NCBI GenBank assembly: GCA_021647715.1
Contig: JAKIUE010000012.1
Location: forward strand, 1-35,631
DNA length: 35,631 nucleotides
Direction: 5' to 3'
DNA from: Sulfurovum sp.
Lineage (GTDB): Bacteria; Campylobacterota; Campylobacteria; Campylobacterales; Sulfurovaceae
Numbering within the stretch: position 1 is the stretch's first letter; each line of letters begins with the position of its first letter. A model generated the notes under the pieces. That model was not told where the DNA came from and searched no databases. It saw only the letters and a program-made list of their open reading frames with translations. A program made the position numbers and the translations under genes. This document shows, one piece after another, positions 16,252 through 26,900 of this stretch.

Positions 16252-16846
16252 TGTACTCAAGTGTGTGTATCTTTATTTTACTGTTTAAAAATGGCTCGAT
16301 AATTACATCAATCTCATCTAAATCATACTTTAAAGGAAATCCAACCATTGAGTCCTTTGCTGTGCTCTCAAGGATATAATACTTTTTGTCATTCACCCAC
16401 AGTCCTTTTGTTTGAGACAAATGTTTATCCTCCAATGCCACAATCACAAAAATATGTTTAGGCACTAAAACAAAATAGGCCTCTATCTCTAAAGCGTGAA
16501 GCATGGAAATAAGCATATTACTTTTATCATCACAATCACCAAAGTTTTCTTGTATGATTTTTTGAGGTGATTTTTTTTGAAAGGTATTGGTTTTGTAGGG
16601 TATATTACTTGCGAAATTAAGTAGGCTTTGCACTTTACAAAGCTTTGATTGACACAGAAGAGTCAGTTTTTTCGCTTTGTCTTGTATCTCTTGTGAAGTA
16701 GTTACATACGATGTATATACACCTTCATTAGTACCAACTTGTGTTCTACCTACTATACCCAATACTTTAAATACGCCATAGATAAATAATATAAATGCAA
16801 TAGCCATAATAACTGAAGCTAAAAGTTTTAGTTTCTCACTCTTCAT
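16244..16846 (-). CDS. Membrane-anchored transglutaminase-like cysteine protein
   Basis: A 200-residue protein with one N-terminal membrane anchor (about 8-30) and an extracytoplasmic transglutaminase-like domain. The catalytic set is visible: C105 in NFGDCDDKSNML, H131 in VPKHIFVIV, and an acid around E160 in YILESTAKDS. Such domains act as proteases or amidases or bind peptides; the substrate is unknown. An in-frame GTG at 16873 would add nine residues, but neither start has a clear ribosome-binding site. I prefer the ATG at 16846, which overlaps the zinc-ribbon gene by 11 nt and starts just before the anchor. It is the last gene of the guaA operon. Confidence 0.75.
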   Translation of the reverse strand: MKSEKLKLLASVIMAIAFILFIYGVFKVLGIVGRTQVGTNEGVYTSYVTTSQEIQDKAKKLTLLCQSKLCKVQSLLNFASNIPYKTNTFQKKSPQKIIQENFGDCDDKSNMLISMLHALEIEAYFVLVPKHIFVIVALEDKHLSQTKGLWVNDKKYYILESTAKDSMVGFPLKYDLDEIDVIIEPFLNSKIKIHTLEYKL

Positions 16847-17090
16847 TATCACATAGTAATGTATTGTGTCCACAATGACGACACGTGCTTCTCATTGTAA
16901 AAAGGTACCAACCATTTGTTGTTTTTAAGATAGGCTCATTACATTTTTTACAGCAGATACGACTCCAAGCAATAGCGAAAACAAAAATAGGAATAAAATA
17001 AAATATTCTATTATAAAACACTGCAAGTATTACCAATGTGCCTACTATAATTGCTAGAGAAAGATATTTATAATATTGGGGTATACACAT
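16836..17090 (-). CDS. Small membrane protein with zinc ribbon
   Basis: An 84-residue protein of unknown function. Two closely spaced hydrophobic segments (about 9-25 and 29-43) are followed by a cytoplasmic-looking zinc ribbon, C47-x2-C50 and C70-x2-C73 (CKKC ... CRHC). It starts 3 nt after the guaA stop and overlaps the transglutaminase-like gene. The pairing with that membrane-anchored enzyme suggests the two act together, but this is inference from context only. I do not recognise a named family. Confidence 0.7.
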   Translation of the reverse strand: MCIPQYYKYLSLAIIVGTLVILAVFYNRIFYFIPIFVFAIAWSRICCKKCNEPILKTTNGWYLFTMRSTCRHCGHNTLLCDNEE

Positions 17091-17093
17091 ACT

Positions 17094-18629
17094 CTATTCC
17101 CACTCAATAGTAGCAGGTGGTTTAGAAGATATATCATACACCACTCTATTGATTCCATCTATTTCATTGATAATTCTACGGCTCATACCCTCTAACACAT
17201 CATGTGGTACATGAGCAAAGGTAGCTGTCATACCATCTACAGACTCTACCATACGGATACATACGGTGTTGTCGTACGTTCGGTTGTCACCCATCACACC
17301 TACAGACTGTACGTTAAGTAGCACAGTGAAAGCTTGCCATACTTTGTCGTAGTAGCCTGTGGCTTTGAGCTCTTCTTGCATGATGGCGTCTGACTCTCTT
17401 ATGAGGTGTAGTCCCTCTTCTGTGACTGCACCCATGGTACGTATGGCAAGTCCAGGGCCAGGGAAAGGGTGTCTTCCTATCATGTCTTTTGGAAGTCCTA
17501 GTTCTAGTCCTAGTTTACGTACCTCGTCTTTAAAAATTTCTCGTAATGGTTCTACCAGTTCAAAAGTCATCCAGTCTGGAAGTCCACCTACGTTGTGGTG
17601 AGACTTTATGGTCTTAGATGGACCTTTAACAGACACTGATTCTATCACATCCGTGTAGAGTGTACCTTGGGCTAAAAACGCTACATCTGTATGCTTTTTA
17701 GCTTCTATGTCAAAAATTTCTATGAACTTTTCGCCGATGGCTTTACGTTTTGTCTCTGGGTCTGACACATCTTTAAGTACTGCCATGAACTCAGCTTTTG
17801 CAGATATAGTTATGAGGTTCATGTCTAGCATCTTAAACATGTTTTGCACATCTTCTACTTCATTTTTACGAAGCAGTCCTTGGTCTACAAACACACAGAT
17901 GATTTGCTCTTTTGGTAACGCTTCATGAAGCATGGCAGCCACTACCGAAGAGTCAACGCCTCCACTCACACCACAAAGGACTTTTTTGTCCCCTACTTGT
18001 GCTTTTATAGTTGCTATTTTCTCTTTAGCAAAGCCACCCATATTCCAAGTGCTGTCACAACCACAAATGTGTTTGGCAAAGTTCTTCAGAAGTTTTGTAC
18101 CCTCTACTGAGTGATGCACTTCAGGATGAAACTGAAAAGCATAGAGTTTTTGTTCTACATTTGCTATGGCAGCATACGGAGAGTTCTCAGAAGTACCGAT
18201 GACTTCAAATCCATCAGGGATTCTTGTGGCTTTGTCTCCATGGCTCATCCATACCGTCTCATCGTTACTCATACCTGTGAAAATTGCACAATCAGTGATG
18301 CTAAGTTTTGCCTTACCATACTCATGATGGTCAGCCGATACCACTTCCCCACCATAACGCTGCGTCATCAACTGCATACCATAACAAATACCCATAATAG
18401 GAAGCCCTAAAGACCATAACTCTTCATCTGGCTTATACGCATCTTCTGCATACACAGAAGCAGGGCCACCTGAGAGGATGATACCTTGAGGTTTACGTGC
18501 TTTGATATCTACTATGTTTTCACGGTATGGAACTACTTCACAGTATACTCCTGATTCTCTAAGTTTTCTTGCGATGAGTTGTGTATATTGTGAACCAAAG
18601 TCGAGGACTAGGATGGGTACTTGTTTCAT
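17094..18629 (-). CDS. guaA: GMP synthase (glutamine-hydrolysing)
   Basis: A 511-residue enzyme converting XMP to GMP with glutamine and ATP. The N-terminal class I glutamine amidotransferase carries the triad C82 (MGICYGMQL), H168 and E170 (FQFHPE). The ATP pyrophosphatase domain has the P-loop SGGVDSS (222-228). The C-terminal dimerisation domain ends [20 protein letters not shown], the usual GuaA tail. The frame stays open upstream to 18767, but the extra 46 residues are not GuaA-like and overlap nad[18 protein letters not shown] at 18629 is the normal start, with AAGG 10 nt upstream. Two small genes follow directly. Confidence 0.97.
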   Translation of the reverse strand: MKQVPILVLDFGSQYTQLIARKLRESGVYCEVVPYRENIVDIKARKPQGIILSGGPASVYAEDAYKPDEELWSLGLPIMGICYGMQLMTQRYGGEVVSADHHEYGKAKLSITDCAIFTGMSNDETVWMSHGDKATRIPDGFEVIGTSENSPYAAIANVEQKLYAFQFHPEVHHSVEGTKLLKNFAKHICGCDSTWNMGGFAKEKIATIKAQVGDKKVLCGVSGGVDSSVVAAMLHEALPKEQIICVFVDQGLLRKNEVEDVQNMFKMLDMNLITISAKAEFMAVLKDVSDPETKRKAIGEKFIEIFDIEAKKHTDVAFLAQGTLYTDVIESVSVKGPSKTIKSHHNVGGLPDWMTFELVEPLREIFKDEVRKLGLELGLPKDMIGRHPFPGPGLAIRTMGAVTEEGLHLIRESDAIMQEELKATGYYDKVWQAFTVLLNVQSVGVMGDNRTYDNTVCIRMVESVDGMTATFAHVPHDVLEGMSRRIINEIDGINRVVYDISSKPPATIEWE

Positions 18630-18660
18630 GATTTTTATGCCTTGTAGAAAAATTACCATG

Positions 18661-18666
18661 ATTATA
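18661..18666 (-). promoter_or_regulatory. Candidate guaA promoter -10
   Basis: TATAAT on the minus strand in CATTGTATAATCATGG, 31 nt upstream of the guaA start, preceded by TTG. No convincing -35. It lies just after the long inverted repeat that ends nadB, so guaA is probably transcribed on its own. Confidence 0.5.
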
Positions 18667-18696
18667 CAATGTCTATGATTAAAAGTCTTTACGTAA

Positions 18697-18768
18697 ATTG
18701 AACCCTCCAAATAGCCTAGACAAAAGCTAGTGATGTTGTAAATGCCTAGGTTAGGCAGAGGGTTCAAT
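18697..18768 (-). terminator. Long inverted repeat at the nadB 3' end (11-bp arms)
   Basis: ATTGAACCCTC (18697-18707) is the exact reverse complement of GAGGGTTCAAT (18758-18768). Inner GCCTA/TAGGC arms (18714-18718 and 18752-18756) extend the pairing. The right arm encodes the last codons of nadB. The minus-strand exit sequence TTTACG has only a short T-run. This is a terminator candidate, or a small imperfect-palindrome repeat: the 11-mer CCTAGGTTAGG inside it recurs at 10103-10113. Confidence 0.5.
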
Positions 18769-20202
18769 ATAATGCGAACCTAAAGATTTAGTTCTTGCCA
18801 GTGCTGCATCTACTATAGCTGACGCAGTATTTAGCCTAAGTTCTAGGAGTCTTCCTATCTCTTTATTTTTCATATCATAGATAAGATTTTTAGCTTCATG
18901 CAAACTTTTAGTAGTTCTGATAATCCCTATATCTTCCCACATGATTTGACGAAGTTTTTGTTTATAGATTTTATCATTTTCTTTATGCAAAATATTCCCG
19001 TAGTCTTTCTCAAAAGTAGGTGTTTTTACTGCTTTTTTCTCTTTGGCTAAAAGATGCTCTACGGCTCGCTTAGCAAAGACTACACCTTCAAGTAAAGAAT
19101 TAGATGCCAAACGATTGGCACCATGCACACCTGTGCGTGCTGCCTCACCTATAACATAAAGGTTTTCTATGCCTGGTATGCAACCAGAAGTATCACACTT
19201 GATGCCACCATTTGCGTAGTGAAATGCAGGCGATATGGGTGCTCTGTCTTTAGGAAAATTGTACCCTATAGAAGCAAAGGTACGTGTGATGTTAGGGAAA
19301 CGTTCCACAAACCACTTCTCCTCAAACATGGAAAAATCCAAATACGCCTGCTTGCCCGTTTTACGCTTATAGTCAAAGATACCACGAGAGACAATGTCAC
19401 GGCTTGCTAGCTCTCCTCTGTCATCATAGTCAAACAAAAAACGTTTGCCCTCATCATCTACTATGTGAGCACCCTCACCTCTCAGTGCTTCAGTGAGAAG
19501 TAGTTTTCTAGCATAAGGAGTGTCTACAAAAACGGTAGGGTGAAACTGCATAAACTCCATGTCAGCTAATTCTATGCCTTTCTCAACACAAATACCATGA
19601 ATGTCAGCAGAGACTGTACGTGAGTTTGTGTTGTATGCGTAGAGTGAACCTACACCACCACTTGCTATGATGACATCATCTGCATATATGGTTGTGGGCT
19701 CATAATTGACTGTGGCTTTCACTCCATAACAATGTCCATCTTCTATAAGTAGGTCATACACTAAGGTATTTTTCTGAAGTTGATGCATATTTTGCACCAT
19801 CATAAAGTAGTGCATATACCGTCCTGTTGCATCCCCTCCTGCATGAACGATGCGTTCTACTGAGTGTGCCGCTTCTTTGGTATAGAGGATGTTTCCCTCG
19901 TCATCTTTGTCAAACTCCATGCCTTTTTCTATGATGTCTGCGGTGGTGTAGAGTGAAGTACGAGAAAGTATCTCTACAGCTTCTTTGTTGTTGTGTTGAG
20001 CACCTGCTGCCATAGTGTCTTCTATATGTAATGGAATATCTGCTTCATTTAATGCTGTGACCATGCCACCTTGTGCATAAAAAGTGTTACACTCCCAAGG
20101 GATGTCCTTACATACCACCAATACCTTTTTTTCTTTGGGTATATTCATCGCGGCATACAATCCTGCGATGCCTGCACCGATGATGAGTACATCATACTTC
20201 AT
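18751..20202 (-). CDS. nadB: L-aspartate oxidase
   Basis: A 483-residue FAD enzyme oxidising L-aspartate to iminoaspartate, the first step of NAD synthesis, feeding NadA. The FAD dinucleotide motif [10 protein letters not shown] is at 8-17. [13 protein letters not shown], the capping-domain stretch [16 protein letters not shown], and [10 protein letters not shown] and the FAD-binding [16 protein letters not shown] match the succinate dehydrogenase/aspartate oxidase family. There is no cofactor-linking histidine pattern or iron-sulfur partner gene nearby, and the Arg/His set fits NadB better than SdhA/FrdA. It is somewhat shorter than the E. coli protein at the C-terminus. AAAAGG lies about 10 nt before the ATG. 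Confidence 0.92.
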   Translation of the reverse strand: MKYDVLIIGAGIAGLYAAMNIPKEKKVLVVCKDIPWECNTFYAQGGMVTALNEADIPLHIEDTMAAGAQHNNKEAVEILSRTSLYTTADIIEKGMEFDKDDEGNILYTKEAAHSVERIVHAGGDATGRYMHYFMMVQNMHQLQKNTLVYDLLIEDGHCYGVKATVNYEPTTIYADDVIIASGGVGSLYAYNTNSRTVSADIHGICVEKGIELADMEFMQFHPTVFVDTPYARKLLLTEALRGEGAHIVDDEGKRFLFDYDDRGELASRDIVSRGIFDYKRKTGKQAYLDFSMFEEKWFVERFPNITRTFASIGYNFPKDRAPISPAFHYANGGIKCDTSGCIPGIENLYVIGEAARTGVHGANRLASNSLLEGVVFAKRAVEHLLAKEKKAVKTPTFEKDYGNILHKENDKIYKQKLRQIMWEDIGIIRTTKSLHEAKNLIYDMKNKEIGRLLELRLNTASAIVDAALARTKSLGSHYIEPSA

Positions 20203-20288
20203 GATTTCTGAACCTTTTTTATTTCATCAACATATACAGGGTTTGTTTTATGTCCACAGCCCACCCACACCATACAGCAAACAGATGC

Positions 20289-20294
20289 TATAAT
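20289..20294 (+). promoter_or_regulatory. -10 box immediately before the DciA-like gene (leaderless transcript likely)
   Basis: GCTATAAT, with TATAAT at 20289-20294, ends 6 nt before the ATG at 20301. Transcription starting the usual 6-7 nt downstream would begin at or next to the A of the ATG. No ribosome-binding site is present, which fits a leaderless mRNA. No -35 element is recognisable. Confidence 0.5.
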
Positions 20295-20300
20295 CACTTT

Positions 20301-20750
20301 ATGAAAAAAGCTTCTAGTATTTTGTCTCATCTTAGCAATCAACCTCAATTCAAATTTTTAAAGCAACAGGGGTGTTATAAGAAATATATAGGACTTCTCA
20401 CACCCAAATATCAAAAAGCAATCGCTTTCATCTACATAAAAGATGAGACACTCTTTATAGCAGTCACACACCCTGGCTTTAAAATGGAACTTAATTATAA
20501 TAAAGATTTATTAAAGTCCGTATTAACCCAGTTTGCTAACCATGATGAAAACTGTGAAATGATGCGTGCCTCAAAAGTTGTTGTCTTTCACTCTAAGTAC
20601 CACCCTGTTGAAAAAGAAAAAGAAGATGTTTCTACTGTACCTTACTACAATGAACTGGCTTCCGTTGACTTTGATATACAAAGTGATGATGCAGAGATTA
20701 TCGCTAAGTTTGAACAAATCAAAAAACATATTCATGAAGCAGTAAAGTGA
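20301..20750 (+). CDS. DUF721/DciA-like protein (helicase-loader-type)
   Basis: A 149-residue protein. The N-terminal MKKASSILSHLSNQPQF and the pattern LLTPKYQKAIAFIYIKDETLFIAVTHPGFKMELNYNKDLL fit DUF721/DciA: a strand of short hydrophobic segments ending in 'L.v.v.s..w..eL...k..ll'. In this family DciA loads the replicative helicase DnaB in bacteria without DnaC. The assignment here rests on pattern only, so treat that role as probable at best. The frame is open upstream to 20250, but those residues are not family-like and the ATG at 20301 is preferred. The stop overlaps the uvrC GTG start (GTGA), so translation is coupled. Confidence 0.7.
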   Translation: MKKASSILSHLSNQPQFKFLKQQGCYKKYIGLLTPKYQKAIAFIYIKDETLFIAVTHPGFKMELNYNKDLLKSVLTQFANHDENCEMMRASKVVVFHSKYHPVEKEKEDVSTVPYYNELASVDFDIQSDDAEIIAKFEQIKKHIHEAVK

Positions 20751-22534
20751 AACAAGTCGTTCAAAACCTTCCGTCTTCTGCTGGGGTGTACCAGTATTTT
20801 GATGAAAAAGGGAAGCTTCTTTATGTCGGAAAAGCCAAAAACCTTAAAAATAGAGTTAAGTCTTACTGGCGTTTTAGCCCAGAATTCAAGCCCAATCAAA
20901 CGCAAAGCCCACGTATATTAAAAATGTTACACGAAGCAGTAAACCTAGAATACATTGTAGTAGAAACAGAAGATGATGCCCTCATCTTAGAAAACTCCCT
21001 CATAAAACAACTCAAACCTAAGTACAACATCTTATTGCGTGATGACAAAACGTACCCTTATATCTATCTAGATGAATCTGTAGATTTTCCACGTTTTGAG
21101 ATTACACGTAAAGTTATCAAAGGTAAAAATGTCACTTACTATGGACCTTTCCCTACTGGTGGACGTGCCTTGCTCGATGCACTTTATGAAGTCTACCCCT
21201 TGGTACAAAAAAAGTCTTGTTTACGTGAAGGTAAAGCCTGTTTGTTTTACCAGATCAAAAAGTGCCTAGCACCCTGTGAGGCAAAAGTAAGTCCAGAGGC
21301 ATACCAAGACATAATCAACCAAGCAAAAACCTCCATCGTGAAACGTAAACACCTCATAAGTACCCTAAAAGAAAAAATGACTAACCTCGCATTAAACGAA
21401 CGCTATGAAGAGGCTGCCGCCATGCGTGATTCAGTAGATGCCATCTCAACGCTTACCATCTCCTCTAACATCGACCTAGCCAATGGACTTGACCTTGATA
21501 TCTTTGCCATAGAAAATGGAGATGACCGAGGAGTCATCGTTAAAATGTTTATGCGTAATGGAAAAATCATTTCTTCCACACATAACTACTTTAGGCATAC
21601 ACATATCTTTGATGAAAATGAAGCCTACAAGCAAGCACTTTTAGAATTTTACACCATCGACACCCCAAACATCGTCCAACAAGTACTCACAGCACACGCC
21701 TTTGAAGACAACCCTCAAGTTGCATCAACACTCAGTACACGCTTTTCAAAAAAAATAGAAATACTTACCCCTCAACGGGGACCAAAAGCAAAACTCGCTT
21801 CATTGGCACTACAAAACTGCAAAGAGCTTCTACGCAAAAAAGTAGAAGTAAGTATCATCGAACAAAAAGTAGCTGATTTACTTAGTCTTAGCACTATCCC
21901 TTACCGAGTAGAAACCTTTGACAACTCACATATGATGGGTGTGGCTACAGTAGGTGGCATGGTAGCATGGGATGAAGGGAGTTGGGACAAGTCTAGCTAC
22001 AGAAGATATGAACTTCACGCACGAGATGAGTATGGTCAGATGAAAGAGCTACTTTCACGACGCATAGAAAAATTCAAAGAAAACCCTGCCCCAGATTTGT
22101 GGATACTAGATGGAGGGCAAGCAAACCTAAACCTAGCTAGAACCCTACTTAAAGAGGCCAATGTAAACCTAGATGTCATTGCCATTGCAAAAGAAAAACT
22201 AGATGCCAAAGCTCACCGTGCTAAAGGTGCAGCCAAAGATATGCTCTACACCCCAAACGGACTACTAGAACTAAAACCCAATGACAAACGATTACACTGG
22301 ATACAACGCCAACGTGATGAAGCACACAGATACGCCATTACCTACCATCAAAATAAAAAACGTAAAGACGATACACAGGTTTCCCTACTTAATAAAAAAG
22401 GTATAGGAAGAGCAACTGTATCAAAGCTAATTCAATACTTTGGTACATTTGAAGCTATTGAAAATGCGTCTTATGAAGAAGTCGAAAAAGTAACCAATAA
22501 AAAGATAGCTTCCCTCCTTCAAAAGAAGATTTAA
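20747..22534 (+). CDS. uvrC: Excinuclease ABC subunit C
   Basis: A 595-residue endonuclease making both incisions in nucleotide excision repair, with UvrA/B. The GIY-YIG domain (SAGVYQYFDEKGKLLYVGKA, GVY at 13-15 and YVG at 26-28) cuts 3'. A cysteine cluster (SCLREGKACLFYQIKKCLAPC) could hold an iron-sulfur cluster. The UVR motif NERYEEAAAMRDSVDAI binds UvrB. The RNase H-like domain (VETFDNSHMMG..GGMVAWDEG, PDLWILDGGQANL) cuts 5'. Tandem helix-hairpin-helix motifs close the protein (LLNKKGIGRATVSKLIQYFG). The start is GTG at 20747, inside the upstream stop (GTGA overlap). Confidence 0.96.
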   Translation: MKQVVQNLPSSAGVYQYFDEKGKLLYVGKAKNLKNRVKSYWRFSPEFKPNQTQSPRILKMLHEAVNLEYIVVETEDDALILENSLIKQLKPKYNILLRDDKTYPYIYLDESVDFPRFEITRKVIKGKNVTYYGPFPTGGRALLDALYEVYPLVQKKSCLREGKACLFYQIKKCLAPCEAKVSPEAYQDIINQAKTSIVKRKHLISTLKEKMTNLALNERYEEAAAMRDSVDAISTLTISSNIDLANGLDLDIFAIENGDDRGVIVKMFMRNGKIISSTHNYFRHTHIFDENEAYKQALLEFYTIDTPNIVQQVLTAHAFEDNPQVASTLSTRFSKKIEILTPQRGPKAKLASLALQNCKELLRKKVEVSIIEQKVADLLSLSTIPYRVETFDNSHMMGVATVGGMVAWDEGSWDKSSYRRYELHARDEYGQMKELLSRRIEKFKENPAPDLWILDGGQANLNLARTLLKEANVNLDVIAIAKEKLDAKAHRAKGAAKDMLYTPNGLLELKPNDKRLHWIQRQRDEAHRYAITYHQNKKRKDDTQVSLLNKKGIGRATVSKLIQYFGTFEAIENASYEEVEKVTNKKIASLLQKKI

Positions 22535-22543
22535 TCATAATAT

Positions 22544-22574
22544 TTGACATTTTTTGATTTTTTTTAACTATAAT
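22544..22574 (+). promoter_or_regulatory. Promoter of the phosphorelay operon
   Basis: TTGACA (22544-22549) and TATAAT (22569-22574), both consensus, with a 19-bp spacer. It lies 10 bp after the uvrC stop and gives a leader of about 160 nt. This is one of very few boxes in the window with a clear -35. The rest of 22535-22739 shows no gene. Confidence 0.6.
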
Positions 22575-22739
22575 TTTATACAACAAGAAGAGGACAATTC
22601 AAGTTTTTTACTAAAAAATATGAATTTCATGCTCTTTTTAGCAAATCTGTACTAAAGTTTTAGTAAACTTGTGCAAACAATACTTAGAACAGTAGGTTGC
22701 ACTGCGTAAGAAAAATAATTTAAAGGGTTTATATAAATC

Positions 22740-23948
22740 ATGTATTATATTACCAATCATAAAGACCAAATAATTGCTGCTGACGAAAGTCTCTTACATT
22801 CGCTCCATATCCAAGACCTTGATGATCTAATAAAAAATATTTTATTAGAAGAAATTTCTTTTAATAAAAACTTAACAAATGAACTTCAAATTGTTACATC
22901 AAGCCATACGTCCTCTTATAGTATAAGTTCAGTGCGTTTACCCAGTATACTTGGTGACTTAAATTTAATACATCTAACACCTCAAGAAGAGTTATCTGAA
23001 GAAATAAATATTAATCCAGATACTCTCAACCTAAATGAAGGTTTAGTTTCAAATACTACTCAAGAGGAACCTTTATCACTTGATTTAAAAGAAGAAAGTA
23101 CTAATGATGACATCGTTAATCATGAGAAGCTCTTTGACCTTACTCCTTCTGAGATATCTTCAGAAGATACAAGCCCAATCATCATAAATATTCAAGAAGT
23201 AAGTACAGATATAGGTATTTCAAATGAAGACTATAAAACATTTCTAAATGACTACATTGACACAGCTATATCACTGGAAGAAGAGCTGCAAAGTGAGGAT
23301 GAAAAAGAACGTTTATCTGCTGTAGGTACACTCACTCAATTAGCAGATGTACTGCAATTGCCAAAAGTAAATACTATCATTGAACAAATACCAATGGCAC
23401 AATCTAATGAACTTTCTAATGTAGTTGAATCATTTTATCAAACACTTTCGAGATTAACAACAAAAGAAGAAAGCTTTGAAAATGATACAACAAATGTATC
23501 AGATGAAGCACTTTTAGATACAACAAAAGTAGAAGAAGGCTTTAGTGAAAAAGCAACCATACCAAATACATTTGGTCAAGGGTTTGGTAAAATTTACCTT
23601 GAAGATATAAAACCTATACATTTTGATTTTCAATTAGAATCAGCAGCAAATGATTTATCGTTACCTGTAGAGCTTATAGAGGAATTTGTACATGATTTTA
23701 TTGAACAAGGTCACATTGAAACTAAAAAAATGCTCCAAGCATATGAAGAAGGTGATTTAGATACTATTCAAAAAATTGGTCATCTTCTTAAAGGTGCTTC
23801 AAGTAACCTAAGAATTAATACATTATCTGACACACTATACGATATTCAGTTTTGTGATGATCCTGATAAGTTAGAAGATTTAATTGAGCGTTACTGGGCA
23901 CATTTTATATCTTTTGAACAACACATTGACATGATTTCAGAACAATAA
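22740..23948 (+). CDS. Hpt-domain phosphotransfer protein
   Basis: A 402-residue cytoplasmic protein. Residues 1-80 start MYYITNHKDQIIAADESLLH, a compact PAS-like opening. About 80-165 is acidic, low-complexity linker (EEPLSLDLKEESTNDD). A helical region follows at about 170-245. The C-terminal Hpt domain (about 305-395) carries the phosphorylatable H348 in IGHLLKGASSNLR; the usual pattern is HxLKGxSxxxG, with R at the last place here. It lies 12 nt upstream of a hybrid kinase and a receiver gene, so it is the natural relay between the kinase receiver and the final receiver. A ribosome-binding site is weak (AAGGG, 14 nt). Confidence 0.8.
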   Translation: MYYITNHKDQIIAADESLLHSLHIQDLDDLIKNILLEEISFNKNLTNELQIVTSSHTSSYSISSVRLPSILGDLNLIHLTPQEELSEEININPDTLNLNEGLVSNTTQEEPLSLDLKEESTNDDIVNHEKLFDLTPSEISSEDTSPIIINIQEVSTDIGISNEDYKTFLNDYIDTAISLEEELQSEDEKERLSAVGTLTQLADVLQLPKVNTIIEQIPMAQSNELSNVVESFYQTLSRLTTKEESFENDTTNVSDEALLDTTKVEEGFSEKATIPNTFGQGFGKIYLEDIKPIHFDFQLESAANDLSLPVELIEEFVHDFIEQGHIETKKMLQAYEEGDLDTIQKIGHLLKGASSNLRINTLSDTLYDIQFCDDPDKLEDLIERYWAHFISFEQHIDMISEQ

Positions 23949-23960
23949 GGAAAATAAATA

Positions 23961-26900
23961 ATGACTATACGTAACAGACTTAAATTAATTGGACTTTTGC
24001 CAATTACCCTTCTCATTCTACTTTCAAGCTATTTCTTTGTAACTTCTTATGTAAATTACGAAAAAGCAAAGGCGTTTAAAAATGTTTTATCAAACAATTC
24101 TAAACTCTCCAATGTATTAACAGAAGTAGGTAAAGAATCGGGATTAACCTCTATTTATCTAGCAGCAGGACAAGAAGACTTTCAAGATTCATTAGCAAAA
24201 CAGCGAAAAAACACTGATACTATTTTAAATCCTATAAAAAATAATTTGTCTATAGATGCTACAAGCTATTTACCTTTCATACTTGATTTTATGGGTGCTA
24301 ACGCTACACTTGACACAGAAAAATATGAAACATTCTTGACTCAAATGACTCATTTACCAACTATTCGAAAAAATGCTGATGTAAAAGATAGCGATTTTAA
24401 AGCAATTTTTTTTAATGGCTACAAAGAAAAAATTTCAGACAATATAGTTGATAATTTATTACAAATTAACAATTTTTCATTCAATACAGAAATCTCTTCA
24501 CTTATTGCAACATTATCTAAATTTTATATTGCTAAAGAGAATGCATCCTTAGAGCGAGGGCTTCTTTCGTACTACCTTATGGGAAAAGCACCTATCTCAC
24601 TTAAAGATATTTCTCTTTGGAATAATTATAGAGCAAAGGCACATCTATTTGATTTTAATCACATAAAACATGATGGGGTAAAGAAACAATTACAGGAACT
24701 GCAAAAAGATCCCCTTACTGCACATTCAATACAAGATTTAGAAAAAACATCTTCAGCCATTCAAATGGATTTAGATACAGGAAAATATACTGAAGAAGCA
24801 ATGGATTGGTTTGCATTACATACACAAAAGATATCTCTTCTTAACAAAGGCGAGTTGATTGTTTCTAATACATTATGGGAAAAAGCTGATGCCTTTTTAC
24901 AAAAGCAACTTATGCTTCTCTCTATAGCTGCTGGTCTTTTATTGCTTGGACTTATATTAGCATACCTAGGGTATCTTACATCACGAGACTTATCAAGAAA
25001 TACTAAAGAGCTTGAAGATGTAGTTCATAAAGCTGTAGACACGATGAAGAAAAGTGAATTTTATCTTCCTACTGATACTTCTAGTATCGAAAATGTCAAT
25101 TTAAATACATATAAAGGCACTCAACAAGCGTATAGCTTCCTTGAAACGCTCATTGAAACAGCTAAAGATGATAAGCTTACAGCTTTACGCGCAAATGAAG
25201 CAAAATCACTCTTTTTAGCAAATATGTCACATGAAATTCGTACACCATTGAATGGTATTGTTGGGTTTACTGAAATTCTAAGAAGTACAGATCTTACTTC
25301 AGAACAAAATGAATTTCTTTCTATTATAGATAAAAGTTCAGATAACCTACTCAATATTATCAATAATATTCTCGATTTATCAAAAATTGAAAGTAATAAG
25401 ATAGAAATTGAAAATACTGTTTTTGATGCTGCTGAAGAGCTTGAATCTGCAATTGAAACTTATGCGGTTGCTGCTTCTGAAAAAGATATTGACTTGAATT
25501 ACTATATGGATCCAACTATCTCGTCAAAACTTAAAGGAGATCCAACTAAAATAAAAGAAGTGCTTATTAATCTACTCTCAAATGCTATTAAGTTCACATC
25601 GTATGGTGGAGAAATTAACCTTATTATTAAAAAGACTCAGGAAGAAAATGACTTGAACCCTCGTATCTCATTTTCTGTACAAGATGATGGCATAGGAATG
25701 ACAGAAGAACAACAATCAAGGATATTTGAAGCTTTCTCTCAAGCTGATGTTTCTGTAACAAGAAAATATGGTGGAACAGGTCTAGGTCTTACAATTTCAA
25801 GTCAATTTGTAGAGCTAATGGGCGGAGAATTAGAACTAGAAAGTGCAAAAGACCAAGGAACTACTTTCTTCTTTTCATTGCCACTTGAAGAAATCATTTC
25901 AAATGAAATTAATTATAAAAATGCATTTAATGACATTGCTATTGGTAAGTATGAACATGAAACCCCAACAAAACTTGATACATATTTAGAAGATTATTTT
26001 AAATACTTCGGTCCTTCGGTAAAACATTTTGACTCGGTAGGAGAATTACAAGAACTTATAAACAATGATGCATGTAAGAATTACTGGATAGATTTAGATA
26101 AATCAAACCAAAATATATTAGATTCTATTGGGAACATTGATACGTCAAAACTTATAATACTTGCAAACATAACAAGTAGATCAAAAATAGAAGATTTAGG
26201 TATCAATCAAGACAATGTCATTTATAAACCTGTTACACTTACTAAACTTAAAAATATTCTATTAAAAAGTACTTCAACATTACCACAGATTATAGAAGAT
26301 TCCGTTCCTGTTCAGGCAACACGCTTTGATGCAAATATACTTGTAACAGAAGACAATATTATTAACCAAAAACTTATTAAACGCATCCTTGAAGAGCATG
26401 GTGTTACAGTTGATCTTGCAAATAATGGACTAGAATCTTTTGAAAAGCGAAAGGCAAATCATTATGATCTAATTTTCATGGATATTCAAATGCCTGTGAT
26501 GGATGGGATAGAAGCAACACATGAGATACTTGCTTATGAAGAAAATGAAGAAACTTCACATGTCCCAATTGTAGCACTTACAGCAAATGCACTAAAAGGT
26601 GACCGAGAAAGATTTTTAAATGAAGGAATGGATGAGTATATTACAAAACCCATTGAGACTTCTGAGTTACTTTATGTACTTAATAAATTTCTACTAGACA
26701 ATTCTTCAGTAAATGCTTCTGATGCGAATAAAGAAACAGAAACACACAGTTCAAATTTAGATAATATCACAATACCAAATGTATCTCTTGACTTAGGCTC
26801 AGAGGATATCAAGACTCCTGACTTCTCTACTGATTCAGACTTAATAGATCTGAATACAGATGCGTTATCTCTAGACTCAGATATTGAGGAAATTGAAACT

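Noticed and set aside
18630-18767. N-terminal extension of GuaA
   Set aside because: The extra residues are not GuaA-like and would overlap nadB; the normal start at 18629 has a ribosome-binding site.
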